Shown here: piece by piece, positions 10,801-23,335 of the stretch
How positions within the stretch are numbered: the first letter of the stretch is position 1
Layout of the letters: every line of letters starts with the position of its first letter
Assembly (NCBI GenBank): GCA_020091685.1
Contig: CM034596.1
Location: 1,364,001-1,428,000, forward strand
DNA: 64,000 bases
Reading direction: 5' to 3'
DNA from: Lutjanus erythropterus
Lineage: Eukaryota > Chordata > Actinopteri > Lutjaniformes > Lutjanidae
Notes under the pieces: model-generated
What the model was told of the DNA's origin: nothing
Database searches by the model: none
What the model saw: the letters and a program-made list of their open reading frames with translations, nothing else
Program-made: the position numbers and the translations under genes

Positions 10801-12619
10801 ACCATATGAGTGGACGGCAAGATGAGGTGGTGCTGACAATACTGAGTGCTGCCCATAGATGTATTATAATGAGCTAGATGTATGTGCATACAATAATGGT
10901 GCCCATTCAGTTATGGTGCACATGACAAAAAAGTTTTCTAGCTTTTTTTTTCTTTGTTATAGAGCCTACTGAATATGCACAGGAATGTTTCCCCCTTGCC
11001 CCCATCTAAAGAGTGCTTTAAGGGCTTAAACAGCTTGTTTCAGACAGAGGATGAACTGATTGGTGGGTGGATGGTCTTTGTCAGCGTGCTCTGTCCAGAG
11101 CAGAGGCCTTGTTGAAATTTTCAACAAGTTGTCAACTCTTCACCGAAAGTAGAAAACAATGTTGGAAACGTTGCATTCAAAGCAGTCTGAAACCTGACCT
11201 TTCTGCTCACAGGGATTACTTGAATCTTGGCCATGTTTAATATTAACATCCAACGCTGTAACATTATATGACAGAAAATAAGGGAAAACATAAGTGGTGT
11301 CCTTTACATGAAACTACAGACTTTCCTTCAACAATGGCCTAAAACTTTAATAGATGGCAGGTTATTCCCTCAAGGATTTCAAGTCTTTTCTTGAAATAAT
11401 TGCTTTATTTCAGTAAACAGAAATGAAGACACAAGTGTTTAACCCTATTCCATTCGGTTGTGTTCATGTTGAATGTCAATAAATAACATTTACTGAGCAA
11501 GTAATTCTGAAACTCTGATTTTCCATCATATCTTCATACTTTTTTGTCATAATGATTTTAAAAAAAAAGTCTTTTAAGTAGGCAGTGTCTTTGACTAAGA
11601 CTGAAGATAAAGGTGTTTTCCATTTACAGCTATAATGGGAGGACAACATCAGTATCCACGTCTGCACTTCACTCTTCAGACATCTGAAAGTTTACTTCAG
11701 CAATACGTCAGTGAGGCCTTTTATTAAGTTTCACTGTTTCTAATCAAATCCTTTTGTGTTTTGTGGGCCTTACACACCACAGGGAACAGTAGCATGCCTG
11801 CACTAAGTGATGCAATTGTTGACATTGTGGTCACTCCAGATAATCTTATTAATTAGGATTATCAGCAACGCAGCATAAAATCTTATTTAGCTGCACCCGC
11901 AAAGAATTGCATGTGGATCAAGATGTGTGAGGTGTGTCTTGGAAAATCATAATAAGCGAAGCAAAAGACTTATTCTTCCAGTCACAAATAAGGAGCTCTG
12001 GTGACTATATCATATTACATTTTACTTCAAGGAGCTGTGTCTGGCTCATGAACAGTGGTCACGAGCCAAGGTCACACGATTGTGATTTGATGTATTTGCT
12101 TGTTTGTTGTCTTTTGCTTTTGATTTTGTGACTGCTCCCTAGCCTGTTTATTCATGATTTTTGTTTTCTAATATGGCAGGTACCTGAGGGGCGGAGTAAC
12201 TGCTGTAGTTGGAAGCATTTAGGGCAGGCTATGAAACCTCGCCTCAAGGCTGAGAGAGTTCTCTTCTTCTCTTTTCTCTTGTGCACCATTCTTTTTGTTT
12301 GCTGCTGCACAACACCTTCAAATTACACCATAATTTTCACCTATGTACACATTTACTCTCACCACTGACTCTACTTACATTATATTTAATTTGTTTTGTT
12401 TTTATCATTAGTTATGTCATTCAGTGTCCATGAATTGTTGTTCACGATTTCTGTGTTCAAGATTTTTTGGGCGGACCTGAAAAATGACTCAGTGACATGC
12501 TGGAGCCATGGTGCCCCAACGCTATGTAAGTCCTACAAACCAACACACGAACAACACCGCCTCCCCCTCCCTCACATTCACTACCAGTCAATTACAAATG
12601 TACCCTCAGAGACTCTCTC
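10801..12619. other. No gene seen; possible non-coding element near 11.84 kb
   Basis: No protein or RNA gene is evident. At 11839-11863 GATAATC and GATTATC form a perfect inverted pair around TTATTAATTAG. This is a cluster of TAAT-core sites that K50-type (Otx/Pitx) and other homeodomain proteins could bind. I flag it as a possible regulatory element only. Confidence 0.35.
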
Positions 12620-12930
12620 AGTCCAAATCAGCCCAGCAGTTCACTTCAGCTCACTTCAGTTCCAACAGCCTGATACAGAAGAAAATCCTGTCACCATCCT
12701 CTGGATCTGGTGGCTCAAACATGTCTGGACATGTCCAGTAAAGCTGCTCAATGGAGCGTCCATGTTTCAGGTCGTTTTCAGGTCATAGTGGTGTCAAACC
12801 CCCAACCCCCCAACTGCCCCCAACGTTTCAGAGAAGAGCTGCTCATTTTTTAATGATTTTGAGACCTAATTTTATATACGTAATGATTTCTTAATCATGC
12901 AAAGTTTCTGTTGTGCAGCAAAGTCAGAAC
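12620..12930 (+). repeat. Dispersed repeat family C, copy 2
   Basis: This copy has the same ordered segments as 7405-7760: GTTCACTTCAGCTCACTTCA, CTCAAACATGTCTGGACA, AGTAAAGCTGCTC, GGAGCGTCCATGTTTCA, GTGGTGTCAAAC and CCTAATTTTATATACGTAAT. It carries a C-rich insertion near 12797-12822 that the other copy lacks. Confidence 0.75.
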
Positions 12931-13755
12931 ACATATTTATTGTTGCGTTATATGATCTGTCAATAAATCGGTCCCTCCAGTAAGTTGTGATGTCGCAACA
13001 ATGCACGCAAATTCAACCAATCCCTGTGATGCATGATCTTGCAAATTTGTCCAAACTCTGCAACTTTTCTGCTAATTTGACCAGTCATTGTTGCTTTCTG
13101 CAAGTTCCACCAATCAGAGCAGTCCCCCATGCAAACATCATGCATGTACTTTTCAATGAACCGTCTCAATATACATATTTTTTATTATTATTTTATTATT
13201 TTTTGCATTTATATGTGTATATTTTCATTTTGTCACAGGTACTGAAAAGAACACAATATTTGTCATAGTTATTGACATTTATCAATGCTCTGTGCACTTT
13301 TATTGTATAATTTTGTGCTGTTTTGACAGTTTGAGCTCCAAAACAAACAAAAAAAAAAAACGCTTCAAAAGCTTCTTTGTTGAATACCCCCTCGTGCACA
13401 TCTTCATTGACAAATAAACCAGATTTTTATAATATCTGTAATTCTGAGCCTTTTTGGTAAGGTTTGTTAGAACATTCCAAACAAAGTGTGGCTTTGTTCT
13501 CCCAAGAACAAGTTGCTTTTAATGAATTATAATAATAATAAAAAAATGCAAATTATTGTCCCAAATGCAAAAAAAACCAAAAAAAAAACAACATGCATTG
13601 CAATCTTTTAGAAAAGCTACCATGAAATCAGGCATTTTAGGCTGCAGCAATCCCTAATAAGGCTGGGGAAATCTTGAATCTTAAATTTATTATTTGCCTT
13701 CAGTTTGCATCTCCATCGTTCTTTGTCATGGCTTCTGAGCTGGACCATGACAAAT
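12931..13755. other. No gene seen; possibly older repeat debris
   Basis: GGTCCCTCCAG at about 12970 followed by GTCGCAACAATGCACGCAAA resembles the end of a fish DNA repeat, but I cannot define its borders. Several A-rich tracts lie near 13345-13360 and 13570-13590. Confidence 0.35.
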
Positions 13756-13794
13756 TGGGGGCTCGTCCAGGATCTGAACCCGGGACCTCTCGCA
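13756..13794 (-). repeat. tRNA-Pro 3'-half sequence including the CCA end (retrosequence or retroviral primer-site fossil)
   Basis: Read on the minus strand, this 39-nt stretch is the 3' half of a eukaryotic tRNA-Pro: GCGAGAGGTCCCGGGTT (anticodon-arm end and T arm), then the acceptor strand GGACGAGCCC, then CCA. I see about two differences from the usual sequence. Nuclear tRNA genes do not encode CCA, so the copy came from mature tRNA. On the plus strand it starts TGGGGGCTCGTCC, the classic tRNA-Pro primer-binding site of some retroviruses, and follows GACAAAT. The match runs well past the usual 18 nt, which argues as much for a tRNA-half retrosequence. It is a fossil in either case. The 5' half of the tRNA is absent, so it is not a gene. 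Confidence 0.7.
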
Positions 13795-16287
13795 ATTTTC
13801 TTACAGAGCTGATTGCAGATCAGCTTTATGTCCAAAACCTAATAATAAGATATAGTATTATGCAGATCCAAATGAATACAGAATTCCTAGCAGTGGTTGT
13901 AAGTATTCAGGAATACTGCAATTTATAAGGAATGAGCATATAGAGCGGCATTAATCAAAAAACAATTTGCTATTAAAATTCAAAAGGAGCTTTAGGAAAT
14001 GAAGGTTTAATGTTAATTAGAGTGGAGCTTGCATGCCTAGAAGTGCAATAGTGCAAAATTCAAAGGAGCCAAGTGAAACCTCAATACTTGTGGTTGAAAC
14101 ATCTGTATTTGTTTGCATACGGGTGCTATTTATAACCATTTATTTGATATGCTCCAGTATATTTAAGGATTTATATTTGGCCAATTCTGGATTAATCTCT
14201 GTTGTGGAAAACACATTGTGGCTATGAACCTCTTCCAAACAAGGGAGGGGAATTCTGGATCTGTAATTGCATGTATGCTGTGCCTGACCAAACACATAAG
14301 AACTCACATAAATTCGAAATTGAGGCCTAACACATGGCAGATGATGAAGTTCACTTCCAAATCTAACTTCATTAACAAATGATTGTCATGATTCAGGCAC
14401 AGGATGTCTTGACTTCCAGGCTGTTGCCACTGCATTTGGAAAATGTCTCTTGAGCTGGAACGCCGCCCCTGAGACTCACAGGTTCAAGTTGAAACTGCAG
14501 AGTGGTAGAGCGGGGGAAGACTGAGCTCTGAGGGGAAAGGAGACACAGAAAGAAGCCTGTGTGTGTCTGCGTGTGTGCGCATGTTTATGTGTGCATTTCA
14601 GATGGAGATAGAGGGAGCAGACGGCATTCACTGAGGCACAAGAGGTCACAGATGTGAGCAGAGAAAGTGCACATTCAGCTTTTCCCAGGGAGGGGGATGA
14701 GTGGTTAGACAGTTTTGGAGAGCTGGAAGATGCAGGTGGTGCTGCTGAACGTGCAAGTGAGCAGCAAACCTGACAAGTCTAATCAGGTCTTATCTGGCTC
14801 TGCTACAATTTCATGGCTGTTTGAACCCAGTGGGCCATGTTCCTCAGATCTTTCGTGGAGGATTTTATCTGGGCATCTTGAAGCTATGTGGAGAAAAAAA
14901 GGATTCTTTGGGGTGATAGTAGTGTGTGTGTGCAGGAGATATCATTTCTACAATGATGACTCAAGCCCTTTTGAAGAAACATATTGTGTATACAGAGTAT
15001 TGTAAATGAAGCCTATGCATCAGGACAATGGTAACAACCCAGTAACTCTGTGGTACATCCTTACAAAGATATAATATAAAAGGTATGTGATGAAAGTCAC
15101 ACTTTATTTTACAGAACACTGACAAGATGTAACAAGATGTACTTCATATCAAATTAGACTAAACTAGAAAGACCTGGTAATCTATTTGTGTCCCTGGGAC
15201 ATGACACTGAGGCTTTTATTTCAAACACCATGCATGTAGATTATTTCAGTCCTGATGTCCTCTATGTCCTTAGCAGGAGTTTCGGCAATGACATTTTTTG
15301 GCAGTAAGGGAGTTAAGTGATCAAATTTATTAGGATATATTATTCTTGTCTTCATAAATATGTTGTTTTTTTATTTATGCGAGTCTTAAATCTAATATTA
15401 ATAAGATTTGATAAGTTTAAGTCAGTTTTAAGCCTATCAAAATACACATTTTAACAAGCGGTGTAATGAGTCAGCACCGGGCCGCAGTGCAAGATTTTCA
15501 AACCAGGCCCCACCCATCACAGTCTCACACAGTATAACCTAATGTCAGTAATGGATGAGAAAAGGATGCAGTTTATTGCATAATAGCAAGGTGACAAACT
15601 GACCTACTTTCCCAAATCTGCTGTAACAGATGAAAACATAATCAGTGACAGCTCACCTTGATGCATATAAAAAAACTAACAAGTCACATCAGACTTGCGC
15701 ACAGATGAAAATACAGTACAACAGGTGACACAGATGAAAATATAATTGTGATGGCGCAACAAAATTTGTGATATATTACTGACATCCCAATCAATGTAGC
15801 AACACCTGCAAGCTCATTTGAGCTGCACTACTAATGACATGTGACATGCCTCATTCTCTGTAGTACATACGCACCCTTCCAATCTGGCAGTCTATTTAAA
15901 CCGCTAAAACTTCCTATCTCTCCCTGTGCCTGTCAGTGCCACTGCTGCCTTGTATCAGTGTCATTTCAGCCCCACCACCACCACCCCAGCATCCACCGCA
16001 GGATCCAACAGGGGGTTCAAGATATTTGCTCATCACTCCTCAATATCTCTATGTAAATCTGTGGGGAGATGATGAGGTTGGAACCAGACGCCAATCTCTA
16101 ACTATGTTCTGCTGCTGCAATAATCATTCTTAATTGTGAGTTGTCTGACTGAACTTAAATTGGGTAAAAAATCTAAATATGTTAAAACCATTTTTCTTCC
16201 AGGTCTCTAGAGGATAATACATTCTTTATTAAACAGTGTTAGACCTTTATTACAGGCTAATGAGGGACACATTACAGTAGAACTGTA
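13795..16287. other. No gene seen
   Basis: The sequence is AT-rich, with GT-rich patches around 14560-14600. No open frame here carries a motif I recognise, and no terminal repeats were found. Confidence 0.5.
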
Positions 16288-16564
16288 CCATCCATCCATT
16301 GTCCGTAAACACATACAGACAGACAACCACTCACACTCACACCTATGGGCAATTTAGAGAATCCAAAGACATGCTGCATGTCTTGGCTGTCATGTCTGGA
16401 TTGTGGAAGGAAGCCAGAGTACCTGAAGACATGAGGAGAACATGCAAACTTGGCACAGAAAGACTCTGCCCCAGCCACAAACCCCCCAGCTGGCTGGGCA
16501 ATTTGAACTCAGAACCTTCTTGCTGCGAGGTGACAGTGCTAACCACCGCACCACTGCGCCACCC
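16288..16564 (-). mobile_element. Degraded tRNA-derived SINE (same family as 33878-34245)
   Basis: On the minus strand it starts near 16564 with a tRNA-like head (GTGGTTAGCACTGTCACCTC; box-B-like GAGTTCAAATTGCC). It continues with AGTTTGCATGTTCTCC, CTAAATTGCCCATAGGTGTG and GTGGTTGTCTGTCTG, and ends in ATGGATGGATGG. It aligns in order with the complete copy at 33878-34245 but lacks the segment between GTGGTTGTC and the tail, including GCCCAATGTCAGCTGGGATA. No target-site duplication could be seen. Confidence 0.85.
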
Positions 16565-19500
16565 TAAACTAAAATGAAATCTTATATCTGTTACTTGAGA
16601 CACACCTTCTTCAGCTGATCCTGTACAATAGGCAGAGAATCCAAGACTAATGCCTGTCTTTGATTAAATCTCATTGTCTGCCTACAGTATTACAACCAGT
16701 CTGTGGAGACTCTCATAGACAAAACATCCCTCTACCTCTATAAGTTTGGCTTTTACTTGGTAGATCTGGTTCACATATGTCCCAAACTTCCCTTCTACTA
16801 AGAAAGTCTAATAAGGGTTTAACAGTAGCAAACAATACACTTTAGTTTACAGTACAGTTCAGTTGTCCTTAATTGCTCTATTATGAAGTCTACCAATGGC
16901 CTAATACTATCTAATAAAGAGGATATTATTTATAGTACAGCTTATTATGTCTTACTAGCATATTAATATAGTCCTACTGTGATGTGAAATTACATCAGTA
17001 TGTATATCCTTTTTAAGAAAGCACTTTTTTTAAAGAATACACATTATTCAGAATCATTTAAAATACATAAATGCAGGGAGCAAATAGCAGCATTTGCAAC
17101 ACATCATTCATCAATCATTTATTCTTTATTTTTGATTGCTCTGACTGGCTCTGGCACACGTCAGCTCATTTTTTCTACATGTTTCTATTCACTTTCTAAC
17201 AATGTTCTGGACTGTGCTCACCCTGAGGACTTTGTTTATGGTTGACTGTAGTGAAGTAGTGTTTTTGTTGCAGGAATCAGGCCGAGGTTTGCATGTATGG
17301 GTAAAAAACGGTGTAAACAGATCTGCTTCCTAGGAAAAAAAAAACAGTCCTAGGCTGTGGCCAGAAGTTTTAGAAATATTACAGACTTCAAGGACACCAT
17401 CACTTCATTCTGTTTTTTTAACATTTCCAGCCTGCGGTTAATATTGGCAGGACGTTCAGCTACTACCAGGCCACAAGATAATCCTGTAAAAAATGTGTGT
17501 GCTTGAGTAATAACACAAGGCCAGCCACCTGCATGTTACATTGCCAAATTTAAAAACATAGTGTCATTCACATGCATGTAAGTGTCGGTAATGTAATTAG
17601 GTTACCATAACGCCACAGTGGACTAAAACAGCAAGACAGTGTCTTAAAAAATGGCAGGCGTCAGACATACATTACCTGGAGATTCATTAGGGTCAGAATG
17701 GCAGACACACACCAACCCCTATTTCTATTTGTTTTTTTCTGTGTATTGATGCTGATTATTGATTGACAACGACATAACATAATTGTTCACCTGACTGACC
17801 CCCAGGATTTGAGCCCCCAGCAATACTGTTTTTTTACTTTGTGTGTTTAAACTGGCAAAGACCCCAGAATTTGTGTTGACTGCAAGTCAAATTTGAGCAG
17901 TTGTTTTCATCTAAAAAGGGGCAAAAGCTTCTAATCATTACTCTATTCTTTTTGCTAACCTTTTTAATTTTGCAGTGATTCAGCACCACCAGACTGCATT
18001 TTTTCCTTTAATGATGATTCCATGATAAACAGCAGGTCTACGGCTATGTACTGGCACTCCCCCACAGACAAACACACACTGGAGAGTCTCTCTGAGCCAC
18101 TAAGTCAACTACAACACAAGTAACCTTCCACACACAAACTTTTACAAAGCGATATGAATGTGCTTCTATTGACTGAACCTACAGCGGACTCTGTGTTTCC
18201 TGCACAGACACAGAGAGTCTGACAGCAGCTGGTCATGGCTAGTTAGCTCTGGTTATTAGCTCTATATAGCTGTTCTCCCTGCTACTTTATGCAAGCTGGC
18301 AAAGACTTTGGAATTTGTATTGATGGACAGTCAAATTCGATTGGTCATCATCACCCAAAAAGGGGCGAAAGCATGATGCAAGCACAAAGTACCCAGATCA
18401 GTTGCTCCCATTCATGGTGGCTCTGTCTTTCTGTACACTGTGACTCTCTATGAATGCAAGAGAAAATACTGAACAGGGCAGAATGGGGTTTACCATCATG
18501 TCCTTGTAACAGTTGAATTCCTCCGAAATACATTTTCTGCTGGGGTAAACCCAGCTGAGTGGTTGGATGCGGTCACACGGTCAGCCATTTATTTTTTGTG
18601 CAACAGATCATTGCACAAAGCAGATGATTTAGACGTCTATTAGACATGACACTGGCTCCAGAACTCACAAACAACTACATAACTGACAGCTATGCTACTG
18701 ATTGACATAAATCTAGAAAGTGTGACCATTAGTGTCATTATTTCCAGCTCTGTAACACCAGTAGAAATCCCCTTAAAAGCCCTCTGAGTTATCTCGACTT
18801 ATTCCATCTCTTACCACTGAAAGAAAAACTGCACATAGCACAATGTGTAATTCTGTTGTATTTGTTTTTTAAACCAATTTGAACCTCCAACTGACAATTT
18901 CCTGGAAGAATCTATGCCTCTGTGTTCACATGCAAAGTCTGATTCCTGGTATAGTGCAGGCACTAAAGGGTCACAGCAAATCCCAAGCAACCATCTGCAT
19001 TGTGTGTTTAACTGAGCACTCAAAAGCCGTGAATGATGATCTTAGCTTTTTTTTTTGTTTTTTTTTACTTGATTTGACCACTCTGGATTATTGTTGAGGT
19101 TTGCCGGGTCATTTTTCAAGTGAAGCGTGCATATAAACTGACCCCAACAACATGAACCGGTTGACTTCAACTGTTCAAGGGCCTTTTGTGTTGTCTGACA
19201 AACCACTTTCATATCTGGACGTCAGCTCGATAAATATTGCACGCATTCAGATACTCCCTGAATTTCAACAGCCCAGACAGGGAATTAATTGTCTGCTTGT
19301 GCAACACCTGCCCAGCTATAAAGTATTCTGTGTCTCTGATGAGCACATAAGTGACTGCATAAGTCCTGTCCTCATGTGTTTGCACTAAAATTTCATGACC
19401 TTGCCTCCCCCGTGAAATCTTCCGACAACCGTCTGACATCCACGATATAAAGTTCACGTGGGAATGCATGTATGTGAACTCAAAGGCCTATTTTCATTGC

Positions 19501-21293
19501 TGCCTGTTCCAAGTGGGACTCATAACCACACCCGAATCTATAACGCAGCAAATACAATGTTCCTGGAAACCAAGTGGAATAGAGGTGGAAGTAACAGGTT
19601 CTTCTCAAGCATAGCAATGGGCTCCTTCTTCGGAAAATATTTGAGCAATTTTGCAATATTTCATGACATGTCAAATAGTGATGTGCATATAATGTAGCTA
19701 AGGGCTCACAAGAGGATCATTGAGAAGGTGCGCTGTGTTCTTGGCTAAATTCTGATTTAAAAGACAAATACCTTTCTTGCTGTGCGCATTCTGCCAAAGT
19801 AAGGTTGAGTGTAACATCACAAATCAGGCTGTGAAGAACAATAGACAACAGTGCAAGTTAAAACTGGTAGTCACAAAGATCCTAATCTTGGTTCAGCACT
19901 CAAACATGCAAATTCATAATAAAAACAGGAATTTTGTTCAAGCTGCCATGAAGTCTAAATTGATGTGATAATGTTTTTCATTACATGTGTATTGATCTAT
20001 ATTTCACCTAAACACCAGTATCAGGTCCAACAAGGATAAAAAAAATAATTTTGTAGATATTTTTGGGTAATTTTAATGATATTTTACAGTTTTTCTTTTT
20101 CTGGAAAATTATTTGAAATGGTTGATGACTCATCCTCTTTCCTCTGATGTCCTATGGCAGCTCAGCTTCAAATCTTGGTTATTTAAATACATAGTTCTGT
20201 GATAGACAGATGGCGTTGCTAAAGAAGTTCAGGCTCAGCAGCCTCCCAGTGAACACGACCAGTCACCGGGACAAACACAGCCTCCGTGAGGGACAGTGAA
20301 CACAACACCGAGGTCATAATGAGGTGGTGTCCGTGCTTGGTTTAGCTCCCAGAAACCCAAGGCTAACGAGCCTAACCAAAGTTAGCTAACTTACTTTAGC
20401 TTTAGCTAGGTTATCCCTGGCTAACTGCCGTTAGCTCGGTTAGCAGTGACTCAGCCTCGGGCTGCTGAGCCATGGCAGGTGGATGTAACGCACAGTGCTA
20501 TTGGCTACTGTAAACGCCAATCAAGTCCCTTCCTATCTGTTTGTTTTACAGGAAACATAAGCACTCAGCTGGCTGTTTCATTGGAACTTTAATGCAATGT
20601 AATTGAGCTTCTATCACTTTTAATCTTACAGAATGAAGAAAGAAACACTGCATAAGGGAAGTATCAAACACTGCAGTAAATTTTGAGTTTGAACCTTGAG
20701 ACAAATACTCTGTACTTTTACTTGAGTAATTTTACTCTACTTTACAGTTCTCTTTTCACTACTGAATATAATATAGTGGATACAAAACATATGATCATAT
20801 AGTTTATAGACATGACAAAAGCAATATTTTACAAATAACTAAATCATAACACAATACAATATAAACTCAGGATCCTATAGAGCAGATCCCCCTGAGAACC
20901 CAAAAGGACTTGCAAGATATCCAGATGCATAACAATGCGAGCATAAAATAAAAGTATAAAATGGTAAAGGACTGTAAAAACAGTAGAAAATCAGCTCAGA
21001 GTCCAAAGTGTTTAAATCTCCCCAACTGTAAATGTCCTCGTCTGTGAGTCTTGTGTTGCGTACAAGAATTTGATTCAGGAGGTTTCATCCTGAGAACACA
21101 TACGCAGCTTTCTGAAATGCCCTCATGTCAACGCACGCACTCATTAATATTTTTCCTAACCACCAAATTCTGAACAATCTGAGTAAATACTACACGGAAC
21201 AGCTGCATTTCCTCAGTCTGAGCTCATAACTCTGAGCTAATTAACCAACAAAAAGTATCTGTTATGGGAGAAAAACATTATATAATTCACTGT
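16565..21293. other. No gene seen; scattered repeat debris
   Basis: No host exon or RNA gene is recognisable. GCTAACGAGCCTAACC and GTTAGCTAAC words around 20360-20450 and a TACTTTTACTTGAGTAATTT stretch near 20715 look like remnants of common fish repeats. The second matches the ACTTAAGTA-rich body of fish hAT MITEs. T-rich runs lie near 19048-19068. Confidence 0.45.
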
Positions 21294-21341
21294 GTTGGAG
21301 GTCTTCTTTAAATAAAAAGTTTTCTTTCTCAAACCTCCAAC
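21294..21341. repeat. Short hairpin (9-bp arms)
   Basis: GTTGGAGGT (21294-21302) and ACCTCCAAC (21333-21341) are exact reverse complements separated by 30 nt of AT-rich loop. There is no T-run after the stem and no gene beside it, so no function is claimed. Confidence 0.6.
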
Positions 21342-22087
21342 AATCATCCCTGTTTATGACGGTGACATCATCATATAACAAGCTAACGGAAGTAATGTAT
21401 TAATTCCAGCAAAACCTCATGATATTACGAAAAGGATAGGACATGGTTTACAAGGCAGTGAAGGGAGGGAGAGAAGCCTGTTAAAATGTGACTCGTCCAG
21501 ATAAGTAATTGCTGCTGATTTTGCCAAAGACATAACATCATAAAAACAGCATCCATTTAAACCTCCCTAATGTGAACAATATGAGAAAGTCAAATCTGGG
21601 TTTGCAGCACTTTAATACATACACCAGGTGGTCTCTTTAAAATCAGAGTAGGGATAATAAATACATGTTTGACACACAGAGGGAGCAAAATCACACTCAG
21701 TGCAAAAGAGTGGAAAGTATATTGTTTCTATCTTTGAAACCAATGTTTTGCATGATTCAGCATAGAAATGTCTGAAGCCCAATTGTTCATTGACTAATTG
21801 TATTATGAAACTGTTACACATAAAAGGAAAATGAAGTATTTGATGAGGTTTGAAAGGTGCAAAAGTGCATCGGTTTAGGCTAACACACCTAATACTGGCC
21901 ATACTACAAAGTCCAAACAAGAGAAGATCCAAAAATATTCAATGCAATATATGTAGTAGGGGGTTCCTGCCGTAGACATATACATGTAGACGCTGCATTG
22001 GCCTTTGGATTGTACATCAACATTTCCGCCACAGTGATTAAGTCAAGACTAACCTGTAAACAAATAGAAATAAATGGGGGAGCTGCA

Positions 22088-22241
22088 GATTTTCTGGATA
22101 AAAAGCACAATAATTTTTATTTCTCATGAAGGATCTGAACAACGATTCATGATCTATGTAGATCATAAAATCTTACATATAACACAGCTCATTAAAATGG
22201 CTTCAGAAAAACATGTTATGGTGCTTTTTATCCAGAAAAAA
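22088..22241. repeat. Small inverted-repeat element (MITE-like)
   Basis: TTTTCTGGATAAAAAGCAC near 22091 and GTGCTTTTTATCCAGAAAA near 22220 are reverse complements over about 19 bp and bound a segment of about 150 bp. The arrangement is that of a short MITE or a foldback element. I could not see a clear duplication outside the arms. Confidence 0.65.
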
Positions 22242-22804
22242 CACTATGGCGGCGATGACCCAAAAGCCAATGTGGTAACTATGTGAATGTTTCTCCAGCA
22301 GTGAAATTTGGATTTATGTTAAAAATTCTCAAATGATTATTTTTTTAAATAAATATATACACAGTGTTATTAAACATCCTGACAAAAAATAATGCATGTT
22401 AGGGGTCCAAACACCACTTTTGTCGATGTCCCACACCTTTGGTTTTGTCATTTCATCATTTTAGGGCTCACTTGGCCTTTGGTGGTGGCAATCTTTTGAA
22501 GGAACAAAGGCCAAATGCCAGGGCAACAAGGCCATCAAATAAAACAGTGATCTACAAAATAATGAATTCAAGGGTTAAGAATAAATATATATAATATAGT
22601 CAGATACTATTTCAAAATATTTGAGTAAGTGTCTCGTTTTAAGGACCTGCAGGATCTTTGTTTCATCACATTGGCTTGCACAGAGTGTGACAGTGCAATG
22701 AAAAGATATTTCATAGAGGACATGAGCATATAACACAGATTTAGCTTTTGGTCACCATTAACAGAGACTGCAGTCTGCAGTGTAAACCACAGAAATGTAG
22801 AGTA

Positions 22805-23335
22805 ACCTGTAATTTACACCAGGCACAGTTGCGCCGCATCAGGGCTCCGCCGCGGTATTGCTCCATCATGCACACAACTTCAGTTTACACCAGCAGCGTT
22901 TCAGAAGCGTTTCAGCAGCGGAGCGTTTTGCCTGTCTGATTATGTTTACTTGCTCTGATTTTGTTGATTAAGTCCTCTTTCCTTGCTCTTTGTGCTTCTA
23001 CCTTGGACAAGCAGGCTAAGTAGTTAAATTGTTTATTTTCTGTCTGTCTTTATGATCGCCAGTCTGCATGGGGTCTTTTATTTTGAAAATCAACCAGATT
23101 CTCCCTTGTTTCCCGTGCCTGACTTCCTACCCATTCGACCTGCTCTGTGCCAATTGATGCACCATCCGTCCACAGAGAATACTCGCTGCGTATTCTCTGT
23201 GGAGCGGAGCGCCGAGCCGCTTCTGGGACGCTGCTGAGACGCGCCGCAGCGCTTCTGGTATAAATTACAGCATTGACTAGAATGGCAGCGTATTCTTCTA
23301 AGTGCCGCGCTCAGTGTAAATTAGGGGTAACATTA
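22805..23335. mobile_element. GC-rich putative non-autonomous DNA element with weak inverted ends
   Basis: The left border reads CTGTAATTTACACCAGGCAC and the reverse complement of the right border reads CCTAATTTACACTGAGCGC, with GTAAC beside both ends. The interior is unusually rich in GC and CAGCG words compared with its AT-rich surroundings (AGCAGCGTTTCAGAAGCG, GAGCGCCGAGCCGC, GACGCGCCGCAGCGC). It includes a perfect 14-bp hairpin at 23169-23203. No protein is encoded. The call rests on end similarity and composition only. Confidence 0.5.
23169..23203. repeat. 14-bp perfect hairpin, 7-nt loop
   Basis: TCCACAGAGAATAC (23169-23182) and GTATTCTCTGTGGA (23190-23203) pair without mismatch around TCGCTGC. 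It lies inside the GC-rich element at 22805-23335. Confidence 0.85.

Noticed and set aside
12396-12788. Open frame of 130 codons on the plus strand
   Set aside because: Its second half is dispersed repeat family C, and the predicted protein has no known motif.
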